From Pseudomonadota bacterium (lineage in GTDB: Bacteria; Pseudomonadota; Alphaproteobacteria; JAAXGF01), in assembly GCA_022563655.1 (NCBI GenBank), contig JADFMW010000020.1, positions 1 to 19,257 of the forward strand: a stretch of DNA of 19,257 nucleotides. The letters run 5' to 3'. The position numbers and the translations under genes were made by a program. Below the pieces are notes generated by a model. That model was given only the letters and a program-made list of their open reading frames with translations, did not search any database and had not been told where the DNA came from. This document shows, one piece after another, positions 7,451 through 14,759 of this stretch (positions within the stretch are counted from its first letter, which is position 1; every line of letters begins with the position of its first letter).

Positions 7451-8332
7451 CTACCAGGCATGGTCCTGCTCATAGCCGAGGTCGATCAGAAGCTGTCCCG
7501 CCACCCGCTTCATCTGCTCCTTGTGGCGCGGCGTGAACGCCTTCTTCCAGCCGCCGGATCGGCCTTCCCGGAAGGTGTGGGACTTGCGTGGATCGATGTT
7601 CGCCTCGATCTCATCGAGTACGGCGTCGGCGTCGATTTTCACATCCCCGCGACTGCCGTAAAAGCTCGTGATCCTGGCCGGGGTTTCGCGGCGGTTCTCG
7701 GAGATCAGGTCCTCGAACCTCATCGCGAACACGTCGGTCCGGTCGAGCCAGCCGCGGTAGCGCGCGAACCGCCGGGCGATGTCGGGGTAGTCGTAAGGGA
7801 AGTCGGGGTCGGACACGCCGAGAATCGCGGCCGAGATGCGTTCGCCGTCGGTCTCGAGATGCCGTGCGAAGTAGCGGTGCATCCGGTGCCACCGGTTCAT
7901 CCGGGTGAGGTAATGCGCTTCCGCGACCGCCACGTCCCGGGGATCGCGATAGACGAAGAAATGGGCGCAGTTGCGCCTGGCCAGAGCGGCGGCGTGCTCG
8001 GGATCGTAGAAGATGTGCGCGCCGACCACCTCGCCGGGGACGGTGCGCCCGATCAGGCGCAGGTGCGCCTCGCAACTCCTCTCGCGAAACGGGATCGTCG
8101 GCATGGAAGCGATGAAGCTGCCGAAGTAGATGGCGTTCGGAAGCCCTTGCAGGATTTGGATCAGCAGATGAGTGCCGCTCTTGGGAAAGGAGTTTGCGAT
8201 CAGCGCCGGGCGCGCGGCATAGTCGGCGTCGCGCGCCCGGCGGCGGACCATGGCCCGGGGAACCTGGTTGGCATACGCCGCCGCCTTGCGCAGCACGTTG
8301 CTCTTGCTCCTGGCGGCGTGCCATGGGTTCAT
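7451..8332 (-). CDS. SULT-like sulfotransferase (Sulfotransfer_1 type)
   Basis: Predicted PAPS-dependent sulfotransferase of 293 residues, of a different class from the one at 2756-3589. The 5'-phosphosulfate loop is SFPKSGTHLL (48-57) with Lys51. GAHIF holds His106 at the position of the SULT catalytic His. The 3'-phosphate motif is YRDPRDVAVAEAHY (128-141), and FREGRSGGWKKAF (254-266) corresponds to the C-terminal RKGxxGxWK motif. Oddities: the serine that usually contacts the 3'-phosphate is Ala137, and RKG is REG. ATG 8332 is chosen because it opens the conserved region. The frame runs open further upstream only through the neighbouring epimerase gene. It lies 59 bp after that gene. Its setting among glycosyltransferases suggests a polysaccharide or lipid-linked oligosaccharide acceptor (inference). 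Confidence 0.85.
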   Translation of the reverse strand: MNPWHAARSKSNVLRKAAAYANQVPRAMVRRRARDADYAARPALIANSFPKSGTHLLIQILQGLPNAIYFGSFIASMPTIPFRERSCEAHLRLIGRTVPGEVVGAHIFYDPEHAAALARRNCAHFFVYRDPRDVAVAEAHYLTRMNRWHRMHRYFARHLETDGERISAAILGVSDPDFPYDYPDIARRFARYRGWLDRTDVFAMRFEDLISENRRETPARITSFYGSRGDVKIDADAVLDEIEANIDPRKSHTFREGRSGGWKKAFTPRHKEQMKRVAGQLLIDLGYEQDHAW

Positions 8333-8391
8333 CCCTGGACTGCCCTCGAACGGCGTCGGCGTGGCGGTCCGAGCGCCGGCGCCGACCGGGC

Positions 8392-9453
8392 TTAGGCGCT
8401 TGGCGCCGCGGGTTGCTCTGGCGGGCGCTGCTCGGTGAAGACGGATGGCGTGCGAATCCGCTCCTCTTGGCGGCGATCGGCGCCGGCCATCTGGTCGTAG
8501 ATCCAGCGGTACGTCTTCTCGAGACCTTCCTCGAGCGTGACGCTCGGCGTCCAGCCCAGGACGTTCTCGATCAACGTGTTGTCGCTGTTGCGGCCGCGCA
8601 CTCCTTGGGGGGCGGTGAGATCGTGGCGCCGGCGCAACTCGATGCCGGCGATGTCCTCGACGATGTCGACGAGCCGGTTGATCGTCACCAACTGGTCGCT
8701 GCCCAGGTTGAGCGGCTCGGGATGGTCCGACGCCATGATCAGCTCCGTGCCCTTGAGGCAATCGTCGATGTACATGAAGCTGCGGCTCTGCTCGCCGTCG
8801 CCCCAGATCTCGATCTCGTGCTTGCCCGAGAGCTTGGCCGCGATGACCTTGCGGCAAATGGCGGCCGGGGCTTTCTCGCGGCCGCCGTCCCACGTCCCAT
8901 GTGGGCCGTAGACGTTGTGATATCGGGCGACGCGGGTCACCAGGCCGTAGTCGTCGAGGAAATGGCGCGACATGCGCTCGCTGAACAGCTTCTCCCAGCC
9001 GTAGCCGTCCTCGGCCATGGCGGGGTAGGCGTCCTCCTCCTTCAGCGCCGCGACATCGGGCGCGATCTGCTTGTCCGCGGCATAGACGCAGGCCGACGAT
9101 GAGAAAAAGTAGCGCTCGACCCCACGGGCCTTCGCGGCCATCAGAAGGTGAGTGTTGACCAGCACGGAGAGCATGCAGGCCGCCTTGTAGTTTTCGATAA
9201 AGCCGATGCCCCCCATGTCCGCCGCCAGGTTGTAGATCTCGGCGACGTCCTTCGCGGCCTCGAAGCAGGCGTCCTTTTCCTTGAGGTCGTGCTGGCGGTT
9301 GTCGGCCTCGTCGAAGAGCTGGAACCATTCCGAGAACGGCTTGCGATCGACGGCCCGGATGCGGCTGTAGCCTTGGCTCAACAGGTCAGCCACCAGGTGG
9401 CCGCCGATGAATCCGCCGGCGCCGGCGACAAGGATAGGCTTCTTGAGGTCCAC
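8392..9453 (-). CDS. gme: GDP-mannose 3,5-epimerase
   Basis: Extended short-chain dehydrogenase of 353 residues predicted to convert GDP-D-mannose to GDP-L-galactose, and also GDP-L-gulose, by epimerisation at C5 and C3. The NAD loop is GAGGFIGG (11-18). Family-diagnostic segments are AADMGGIGFI (77-86), SSACVY (119-124), GTWDGGREKAPAA (186-198), GDGEQSRSF and GVRGRNSDN. All four catalytic residues of the plant enzyme are present at a constant offset of 23: Cys122, Tyr151, Lys155 and Lys194 for Arabidopsis Cys145, Tyr174, Lys178 and Lys217. GTG 9453 has an AAAGGAGA ribosome site seven bases upstream and begins 2 bp after the previous stop. A C-terminal tail of about 25 residues extends past the domain. 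The enzyme links manC at 13145 to the polymer made here. Confidence 0.93.
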   Translation of the reverse strand: MDLKKPILVAGAGGFIGGHLVADLLSQGYSRIRAVDRKPFSEWFQLFDEADNRQHDLKEKDACFEAAKDVAEIYNLAADMGGIGFIENYKAACMLSVLVNTHLLMAAKARGVERYFFSSSACVYAADKQIAPDVAALKEEDAYPAMAEDGYGWEKLFSERMSRHFLDDYGLVTRVARYHNVYGPHGTWDGGREKAPAAICRKVIAAKLSGKHEIEIWGDGEQSRSFMYIDDCLKGTELIMASDHPEPLNLGSDQLVTINRLVDIVEDIAGIELRRRHDLTAPQGVRGRNSDNTLIENVLGWTPSVTLEEGLEKTYRWIYDQMAGADRRQEERIRTPSVFTEQRPPEQPAAPSA

Positions 9454-9455
9454 GG

Positions 9456-10733
9456 CTAGATCTCCTTTGCGATGGGCGACGATGGAAATTCGCGGCGCCC
9501 CGGCCAGCGGCCGCGCGTCGGCTGGGGTTGGGCGCGACTTCGGCTGGCGGACTCCACGATCCGCTCGAACCGGTCGGCGATCGAATCGATGTTGAACGCC
9601 TCGAGTGCGTAGCCGCGGGCGGCGTTGGCGAGCCGTGTCCGCAGCCGCTCGTCGGTGAGCAGCCTTTCGACGTGCGAAACGAAACCTTCGGCGTCGTCCG
9701 ACGCACCGGCCAGGCCGGCGCCGGCGCGCGCGACGATCTTCGCCGCAAGGTTGGCGGGGGGGACCGCGAGCACCAGCGCCCGCCCGGCGCACAGATAGCT
9801 CAGCACCTTCGAGGGCACCGAGAACACGCCCACGGCGGCTTCCAATATCGCCACCAGGACCGACGCCGAGGCCAGCACCTCCGACATGCGGTGATAGGGC
9901 TGAAACGGCAACAGGACGAGGTTTTCGAGTCCGTGCTCCGTCTTCTCGCGCCGCAGCCAGTCGGCGCCCAGGCCCTCGGACACGACGACGATCGCGGTGT
10001 CGTCGCGCCGGCGAAGCCGCAACGCCAATTGCAAGAGCAGCACCGGGTTGTGTTTGAGGCCCAGGGTGCCCGAGTACAAGACCACCTTCTTGCCGGCCAG
10101 CGCGTGCTCGCGGGTCCAGAGGTTGTCCGCATCGAGCGGCGTGATCTCGTCGAGCGGCGCCCAGTTTTCGACGACGTGTATCCGCTCCGGCTCGACACGG
10201 GATTCCCGGACAAGGGGAGCAATATCCTCGGATATACACACCACGGCGTCGCTCGAGCGAATAAGCTTCTGTTCGAGACGCCGGTAGTACTTTCCGGCCA
10301 CAACGCCGATCAGCGGGAGCTTTTTGGCCAGGATCTTCTCGATCAACAGGCCGTAGGCATCCTGTAGCCAGAAGACAAACCCGATATCGTGCTTCCGGCA
10401 CGCCTCGACGAGCTCGCGCTGGGCGTCGAGCGGGGTGTTGCCGGAGATCACGACGTCGGGCCGGTAGCGCACGATCCGCTCGGCGGCGATGCGGCCGTAA
10501 GAGCGATCCTGGAACCGGCGCTTGATGAGGGAGTACTTCTCGTACGGCCCGTCCAGCGCCAAGCCCTCGATCTCGAAGGTCGCGGGGTCGCTCTCGCGCC
10601 GTGCCACCGCGCCCTTCGGGGTTCGCAGTTGGGAGAAGTGGAGGTGCAGCACCTCGTGGCCCCGGCGCGCCAGCTCGCGGCTGAGCTGGATCTGAAAGGG
10701 GTGTCCCGCGTAGTCGTGAACGACGAGGCGCAT
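9456..10733 (-). CDS. GT4-family glycosyltransferase (WbuB-like)
   Basis: Predicted retaining glycosyltransferase of 425 residues with two Rossmann-like domains. The N-terminal domain begins MRLVVHDYAGHPFQIQL, close to WbuB-like GT4 enzymes, and includes VFWLQDAYG. The C-terminal domain shows VVLYSGTLGLKHNP, the nucleotide-sugar domain entry, then VLLPFQPYHRMSEVLASASVLVAIL and FSVPSKVLSYLCAGRA, which includes the usual SKVLSYLA-like motif of this subfamily (the conserved second Glu region is replaced by PSKV). ATG 10733 follows the galE stop by 11 bp. No strong ribosome site is seen, so coupling to galE translation is likely. The next gene starts 2 bp after its stop. WbuB-like enzymes often transfer N-acetylated amino sugars, but the donor here is not predictable. 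Confidence 0.87.
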   Translation of the reverse strand: MRLVVHDYAGHPFQIQLSRELARRGHEVLHLHFSQLRTPKGAVARRESDPATFEIEGLALDGPYEKYSLIKRRFQDRSYGRIAAERIVRYRPDVVISGNTPLDAQRELVEACRKHDIGFVFWLQDAYGLLIEKILAKKLPLIGVVAGKYYRRLEQKLIRSSDAVVCISEDIAPLVRESRVEPERIHVVENWAPLDEITPLDADNLWTREHALAGKKVVLYSGTLGLKHNPVLLLQLALRLRRRDDTAIVVVSEGLGADWLRREKTEHGLENLVLLPFQPYHRMSEVLASASVLVAILEAAVGVFSVPSKVLSYLCAGRALVLAVPPANLAAKIVARAGAGLAGASDDAEGFVSHVERLLTDERLRTRLANAARGYALEAFNIDSIADRFERIVESASRSRAQPQPTRGRWPGRREFPSSPIAKEI

Positions 10734-10744
10734 GGGCTTGCGGT

Positions 10745-11848
10745 TCAGTTTCTCGGCGCCGGCTCTGGGGCGCGTTCCGCCGATGGAGCACGCGGCATCG
10801 CGGCTCGAGACGCCGCGGCGACCATGATCGGCGTAGCGGCGCGCAGGCCCGGGGAGAGCTCTTCTCGCGTGCCGCGCGCGTGCCACCGCCAGGCGCTCTC
10901 GACGATGCCGACCAGGCCGGTGAATTTCGGAGACCAACCCAGGGCCTGGCGCGCGTTGCCGGCGTCGGCCACCAGCACCGGCGGGTCGCCCGGCCGGCGC
11001 GGTCCCTCGCGCACGGGAAGCGTCCGTCCCGACACCTGCTCGACCGCCTCCACCACCTCGCGCACGGAATGGCCGCGTCCGGTCCCGAGGTTGAGCGCGA
11101 TGCTTTCGCCGCCGGCAAGCAGGCGCTTGAGCGCTTGGACATGCGCCGCCGCGAGGTCGGATACGTGCGTGTAGTCGCGGATCGCCGTGCCGTCCGGAGT
11201 GGGGTAGTCGGTGCCGAAGATCTCGAAGTGCGGGCGTCTGCCGAGCGCCGTCTCGACCGCCAGCGGTATGGCGTGCGTCTCGGGGTCGTGGCCTTCGCCG
11301 ATATCGCCGTCGGGATCTGCCCCGGCCGCGTTGAAGTACCGCAAGGCGATGGAACGGAAGCCGTATGCGGCGTCGAAATCCTCGAGGATTTGCTCGATCA
11401 TCAGCTTGCTTGCGCCGTAGGGATTGATCGGACCCTTCGGGTGATGTTCCGGGATCGGGGTGGCCTGTGGGACGCCGTAGATGGCGGCGGTGCTGGAAAA
11501 CACCAAGCGGTTCACGCCCGAGTCGCGCATCGCCTCGAGGAGGCAGAGCGTGCCGCCAACGTTGTTGTTGTAGTACGCGCTGGGCGAGGTCACCGATTCG
11601 CCCGCCACGATGTGGGCCGCGAAGTGCATCACCGCTTGCGGGCGATATTTATCGATGACCTCGGATATCCGATCCTTGTCCGTCACGTCGCCGACTTCGA
11701 GCGGGCCCCAATTGACCGCCGCGCGATGACCGCTGAACAGGTTGTCGCAGGTGATCGGCAGGAAGCCCTCGCGAGACAGCGCCTTGCACACGTGACTGCC
11801 GACATATCCCGCGCCGCCGGTAACCAAGATCCGCGTTTGACGACTCAC
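10745..11848 (-). CDS. galE: UDP-glucose 4-epimerase
   Basis: Interconverts UDP-glucose and UDP-galactose, giving UDP-galactose for polysaccharide synthesis. The 367-residue protein has the NAD loop GGAGYVGSH (11-19), HFAAHIVAGES (75-85), the FSSTAAIYG segment (117-125), and the catalytic pair Tyr144/Lys148 in NPYGASK. RYFNAAGADPDG, GTAIRDYTHVSDLA and LNLGTGRGHSVREV are typical of GalE and set it apart from other sugar epimerases. It is about 30 residues longer than usual because of an Ala/Arg/Pro-rich tail after the conserved end. GTG 11848 is the start that opens the Rossmann fold, and no clear ribosome site precedes it. UDP-GlcNAc/GalNAc epimerase activity cannot be excluded. Confidence 0.94.
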   Translation of the reverse strand: MSRQTRILVTGGAGYVGSHVCKALSREGFLPITCDNLFSGHRAAVNWGPLEVGDVTDKDRISEVIDKYRPQAVMHFAAHIVAGESVTSPSAYYNNNVGGTLCLLEAMRDSGVNRLVFSSTAAIYGVPQATPIPEHHPKGPINPYGASKLMIEQILEDFDAAYGFRSIALRYFNAAGADPDGDIGEGHDPETHAIPLAVETALGRRPHFEIFGTDYPTPDGTAIRDYTHVSDLAAAHVQALKRLLAGGESIALNLGTGRGHSVREVVEAVEQVSGRTLPVREGPRRPGDPPVLVADAGNARQALGWSPKFTGLVGIVESAWRWHARGTREELSPGLRAATPIMVAAASRAAMPRAPSAERAPEPAPRN

Positions 11849-11981
11849 GAATCGACGCTCGGAGCTATTTGGCGGGGGAGGGCCGAGGATGATCCAAAGC
11901 CAGCGTCATCAAACGATCTTCCAATTTTGCACCGGCCGCGGCCAAGTCCACGAAACGAAGCCCACCGTCGCCCGTCCGGGT
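11849..11981. other. Non-coding gap between the initiating transferase and galE
   Basis: This 133-bp gap is the largest within the upstream part of the minus-strand block. I see no convincing gene, hairpin with a T-run, or good promoter in it. It is therefore probably an internal untranslated spacer, and galE may have its own weak start signal here. Confidence 0.4.
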
Positions 11982-12812
11982 TCAACGCGCGCTCCCCGTC
12001 TTCAGCAGCGCCGATGGGGTGCGCAGCAGGATGAAGATGTCCAGCCAGATCGACCAATTGCGGAGGTAATAGGTATCCAGCGTTGCCTTCGTTTTCACGT
12101 CGCCGCCGCGGGCATAGATCTGCCACAGCCCGGTGATGCCGGGACGCATGGTCTCGCGAAACCCGAGAAACCTGCGGTCGTAGTGCTCCAGGTCGTTGTC
12201 GCTGAAGGGCCGCGGACCGACCAGACTCATGTCGCCGCGCAGCACGTTCCAGAGCTGCGGCAGTTCATCGATGCTCGATTTGCGCAGCAGCGGGCCGACG
12301 ACCGGCAGGAGTCGGGGGTCGTTCTTGAGTTTGACATAACGTTTCCATTCGGCCCGGGCCGCCGGGTCTTTTTCGAGGTGGCCGCGGAGGCGGGCATCGG
12401 CGTCGGAATACATTGTCCGCACCTTCAAGATACGAAAGCGCTCCCCGCGCAGGCCGATTCGCTCCTGGCTGTAGAACGCGGGGCCCGGGTCGGTCAGCTT
12501 GACCCAGATGGCCGCCAGGGCGATCACGGGAATAAAAAGAACAAATAAAGCAATGCAAAGAACACAGTCGAGTATTCGCTTCACGAGCAGGTCGCGCTCG
12601 CGCCATCGCTCCCGCTTCTCGAAGGCGGCGAGCCTCTCGGCGTAGGCGGCGAACGCGCCGCTCATGCCAGCGACGGGCCGGGCGCTCGCAGCGCTCTGGG
12701 CGGCGGCCGTCGCGGCTTCGGCTTGCCGCACCGGTCCTACCGGCGCGGTCATTGCCGCGGCGTGACCGTCGATGCGCTCTTGCGCAGCTTTTGTGCGAGC
12801 CAAAGACTCCAT
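11982..12812 (-). CDS. Polyprenyl-phosphate sugar-1-phosphate transferase (initiating transferase)
   Basis: Predicted to start repeat-unit synthesis by moving a sugar-1-phosphate from a nucleotide sugar to undecaprenyl phosphate at the inner membrane. The 276-residue protein has an Ala-rich, polar N-terminal extension of about 75 residues, then KRILDC and one hydrophobic segment (about 81-103). The catalytic core follows with KVRTMYSDA (130-138), the Asp182-Glu183 pair in SSIDELPQLWNV, LVGPRP (197-202) and GITGLWQI. It lacks the four extra N-terminal membrane segments of WbaP/WcaJ, so it is a small PglC-like monotopic enzyme with an added N-terminal tail. ATG 12812 is the first gene of the minus-strand block and faces manC. 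Whether the sugar is galactose, glucose or an amino sugar cannot be told. Confidence 0.92.
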   Translation of the reverse strand: MESLARTKAAQERIDGHAAAMTAPVGPVRQAEAATAAAQSAASARPVAGMSGAFAAYAERLAAFEKRERWRERDLLVKRILDCVLCIALFVLFIPVIALAAIWVKLTDPGPAFYSQERIGLRGERFRILKVRTMYSDADARLRGHLEKDPAARAEWKRYVKLKNDPRLLPVVGPLLRKSSIDELPQLWNVLRGDMSLVGPRPFSDNDLEHYDRRFLGFRETMRPGITGLWQIYARGGDVKTKATLDTYYLRNWSIWLDIFILLRTPSALLKTGSAR

Positions 12813-12933
12813 TGCGACTCATCTCTTCTCGATTCGTCTCCGGTATGCGGCGCCGCGATTGCTTTCGAATACCTGTTGCTCCAGGCATTCACGGCGTTGA
12901 CCGGCAACGGCTTTCGATGCGGGGAATGTTTAA

Positions 12934-12948
12934 ACATGGTTACCATGT
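12934..12948. repeat. Perfect 7-bp inverted repeat, candidate operator
   Basis: ACATGGT and ACCATGT are exact reverse complements around one central T. The element overlaps the GTTTAAAC palindrome by two bases and sits 122 bp upstream of the initiating-transferase start and 197 bp upstream of manC. The symmetry and one-base centre fit a dimeric transcription factor site; the regulator is unknown. Confidence 0.45.
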
Positions 12949-12970
12949 CGTAAATAAAACATTAACACCG

Positions 12971-12990
12971 CCATAGACTTGTGTCTGTGG
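12971..12990. repeat. Imperfect 8-bp inverted repeat with TTGT loop
   Basis: CCATAGAC and GTCTGTGG pair with one mismatch across a TTGT loop. It may be an operator or a small hairpin in a leader transcript. It is not followed by a T-run, so it is not a typical intrinsic terminator. Confidence 0.3.
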
Positions 12991-13144
12991 ATCGAAGTGG
13001 TACGAGGTTTAGGTTAATAATTAATTTACGAGACGTAGATGAGAATTCGACCGTTCCTGGCCCCGAGCGTGCTCAGGGCGCGCCGGGGAAACGGCCGGTT
13101 CAGCCTTACCGGCGGGCGTTTTGCGAACGGCGAAAGGGCAACGC

Positions 13145-14602
13145 ATGACCGATCTGGGCGATGTTCGCGGCGCCATACATCCCGTCATTCTGTCCGGGGG
13201 TGTGGGAACGCGGCTGTGGCCGCTGTCGCGGGCGCTCCATCCGAAACAGTTGCTGCCGCTCACCTCCGATCTCACGTTGCTGCAGGAAACCGTGATTCGC
13301 GTCGCCGACGGGGAGCGTTTCGAAGCACCGCTCGTCATCTGCAATGACGAGCATCGCTTCATGGTTGCGGAGCAGCTGCGCGGCGTCGGCGGCGCCGGGC
13401 GCGCCGTGGTGGTCGAGCCCGAGGGCCGCAACACGGCTCCGGCGGCGGCGGTCGCGGCGACGATACTCGGCGCCGAAGACCGCGATGCGCTCCTTCTGGT
13501 GCTGCCCTCGGATCACGTCATTACCGATGCCGCCGGCTTCCGCGCCGCCGTCGACCGCGCGGCGGAAGCGGCCCGGGCGGGCGCCTTGGTGACCTTTGGC
13601 ATCGCTCCGGCGGCCCCGGAAACCGGCTATGGCTATATCAAGCAAGGCGCCTTGCTGAACGGCGCCGATGGCTGCCGCCGCGTCGACCGCTTCCTCGAGA
13701 AGCCTGATCTCGAGGTCGCGAAGCGCTGCCTGAACGACGGCGGCTGGTGGTGGAACAGCGGCATGTTCCTGTTCACCGCCGCGCGCTATCTCGAAGAGTT
13801 GCAGCGCTTTCGCCCGGACATGGCCGCGGCGTGCCGCGACGCGGTGACGGGCGGCAGTGGGGATCGGGATTTCTTCCGTCTGAACGACCAGGCGTTCGCC
13901 GCCGTCTTGGCCGAGTCCATCGATTATGCGGTCATGGAACACACCCGGGCCGCCGCCGTGCTGCCGATCGATGTCGGCTGGAGCGACGTCGGCGCGTGGC
14001 CGGCGTTGTGGGACCTGGCGGCGCGCGACGACCATGGCAACGTCTTGATCGGCGACGTTCGGACGCGCGGCGTGCGCAACGCCTATCTACGCAGCGAAGG
14101 GCCGCTGCTCGCCGTCGTCGGGCTCGAGGACATCGTGATAGTGGCGACCCGCGACGCCGTGCTCGCGGTGTCGCGCGAGCGCGCCCAGGAGGTGAAGTCG
14201 CTGGCCGAGGCCCTGAAGGCGGAAGGCCGCCCGGAATACAGAACCCATCCGCTCGTGCACCGTCCCTGGGGCTGCTATCAGACCATCGACGCCGGCGATC
14301 GCTTCCAGGTCAAGCGCATCACCGTCAATCCCGGCGCCAAGCTGTCGCTGCAGAAACACCGTCACCGCTCCGAGCACTGGGTGGTGGTCAGCGGCACGGC
14401 GAAGGCCACCTGCGGCGACCGCACCGTGCTGCTGGCCGAGAACGAGTCGATCTACATTCCCCAGGGCGCCGTCCACCGCCTCGAGAATCCGGCGTCCGAG
14501 CCGCTCAACCTGATCGAGGTGCAATCGGGCGACTACCTGGGCGAGGACGACATCGTCCGGCTCGACGACACCTACGGCCGCGCCGCCAGCCCCGGCGGCT
14601 GA
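13145..14602 (+). CDS. manC: Mannose-1-phosphate guanylyltransferase / mannose-6-phosphate isomerase (type II)
   Basis: Bifunctional enzyme of 485 residues for GDP-mannose synthesis. The N-terminal nucleotidyltransferase domain has SGGVGTRLWPLSR (17-29), LPSDHV, the metal/sugar-binding FLEKP (183-187) and WNSGMFLF. The C-terminal cupin isomerase domain begins at RPWG (373-376) and carries QKHRHRSEHWVV (403-414) and YIPQGAVHRLEN. Length agrees with the family (about 470-485). ATG 13145 has AAAGGG about eight bases upstream and is preferred over the upstream TTG at 13121. It is divergent from the polysaccharide block and supplies GDP-mannose, the substrate of the 3,5-epimerase at 8392-9453. No phosphomannomutase, GDP-mannose dehydratase or fucose synthase is in the window. 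Confidence 0.96.
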   Translation: MTDLGDVRGAIHPVILSGGVGTRLWPLSRALHPKQLLPLTSDLTLLQETVIRVADGERFEAPLVICNDEHRFMVAEQLRGVGGAGRAVVVEPEGRNTAPAAAVAATILGAEDRDALLLVLPSDHVITDAAGFRAAVDRAAEAARAGALVTFGIAPAAPETGYGYIKQGALLNGADGCRRVDRFLEKPDLEVAKRCLNDGGWWWNSGMFLFTAARYLEELQRFRPDMAAACRDAVTGGSGDRDFFRLNDQAFAAVLAESIDYAVMEHTRAAAVLPIDVGWSDVGAWPALWDLAARDDHGNVLIGDVRTRGVRNAYLRSEGPLLAVVGLEDIVIVATRDAVLAVSRERAQEVKSLAEALKAEGRPEYRTHPLVHRPWGCYQTIDAGDRFQVKRITVNPGAKLSLQKHRHRSEHWVVVSGTAKATCGDRTVLLAENESIYIPQGAVHRLENPASEPLNLIEVQSGDYLGEDDIVRLDDTYGRAASPGG

Positions 14603-14610
14603 CCGAGCCA

Positions 14611-14622
14611 CCGCGTTCGCGG
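14611..14622 (+). terminator. Small GC-rich hairpin after manC
   Basis: CCGCG-TT-CGCGG lies eight bases after the manC stop. The loop is short and there is no T-run, so if it stops transcription it would be weak or need Rho. Confidence 0.2.
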
Positions 14623-14759
14623 ACCGCCGCCGCGGGCCATCATTTCCTTGCGTCGGCATTCACCGGATCCAAGAGACCCGGCGCGCGATGGCGTTGTCCG
14701 GGGGCGATCTGCTAATAAACCTGCTCGATTGCCCGCCAACCCCAGCTACGGAGTTCGGC

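Larger units (their letters stand above)
12813..13144. promoter_or_regulatory. Divergent AT-rich regulatory region between the polysaccharide block and manC
   Basis: This 332-bp stretch separates two divergent transcription units and should hold both promoters. Its middle (about 12925-13030) is markedly AT-rich compared with the surroundings. It contains GTTTAAAC (12928-12935), a perfect inverted repeat ACATGGT-T-ACCATGT (12934-12948), an imperfect inverted repeat around a TTGT loop (12971-12990) and TTAATAATTAA (13014-13024). No convincing -35/-10 pair was found on either strand, so these elements are candidate operators rather than proven sites. No small gene is supported. Confidence 0.6.

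Noticed and set aside
6986..8395. Plus-strand 469-residue open frame
   Set aside because: Antisense to the glycosyltransferase and sulfotransferase; Arg/Val/Gly-rich with no motif.
8333..9328. Upstream extension of the SULT-like sulfotransferase frame
   Set aside because: It overlaps the well-conserved GDP-mannose 3,5-epimerase in another frame and shows no domain.
9454..11142. Upstream extension of the epimerase frame to a 916-residue protein
   Set aside because: It runs across the glycosyltransferase and part of galE in another frame; the AAAGGAGA site and GTG at 9453 fix the real start.
13106..14035. Minus-strand 309-residue open frame opposite manC
   Set aside because: Antisense to manC; no motif and typical mirror composition.
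14694..14718. TTGTCC...TAATAA as a promoter for the PLP enzyme
   Set aside because: The spacer is only 13 bp, too short for a standard promoter.
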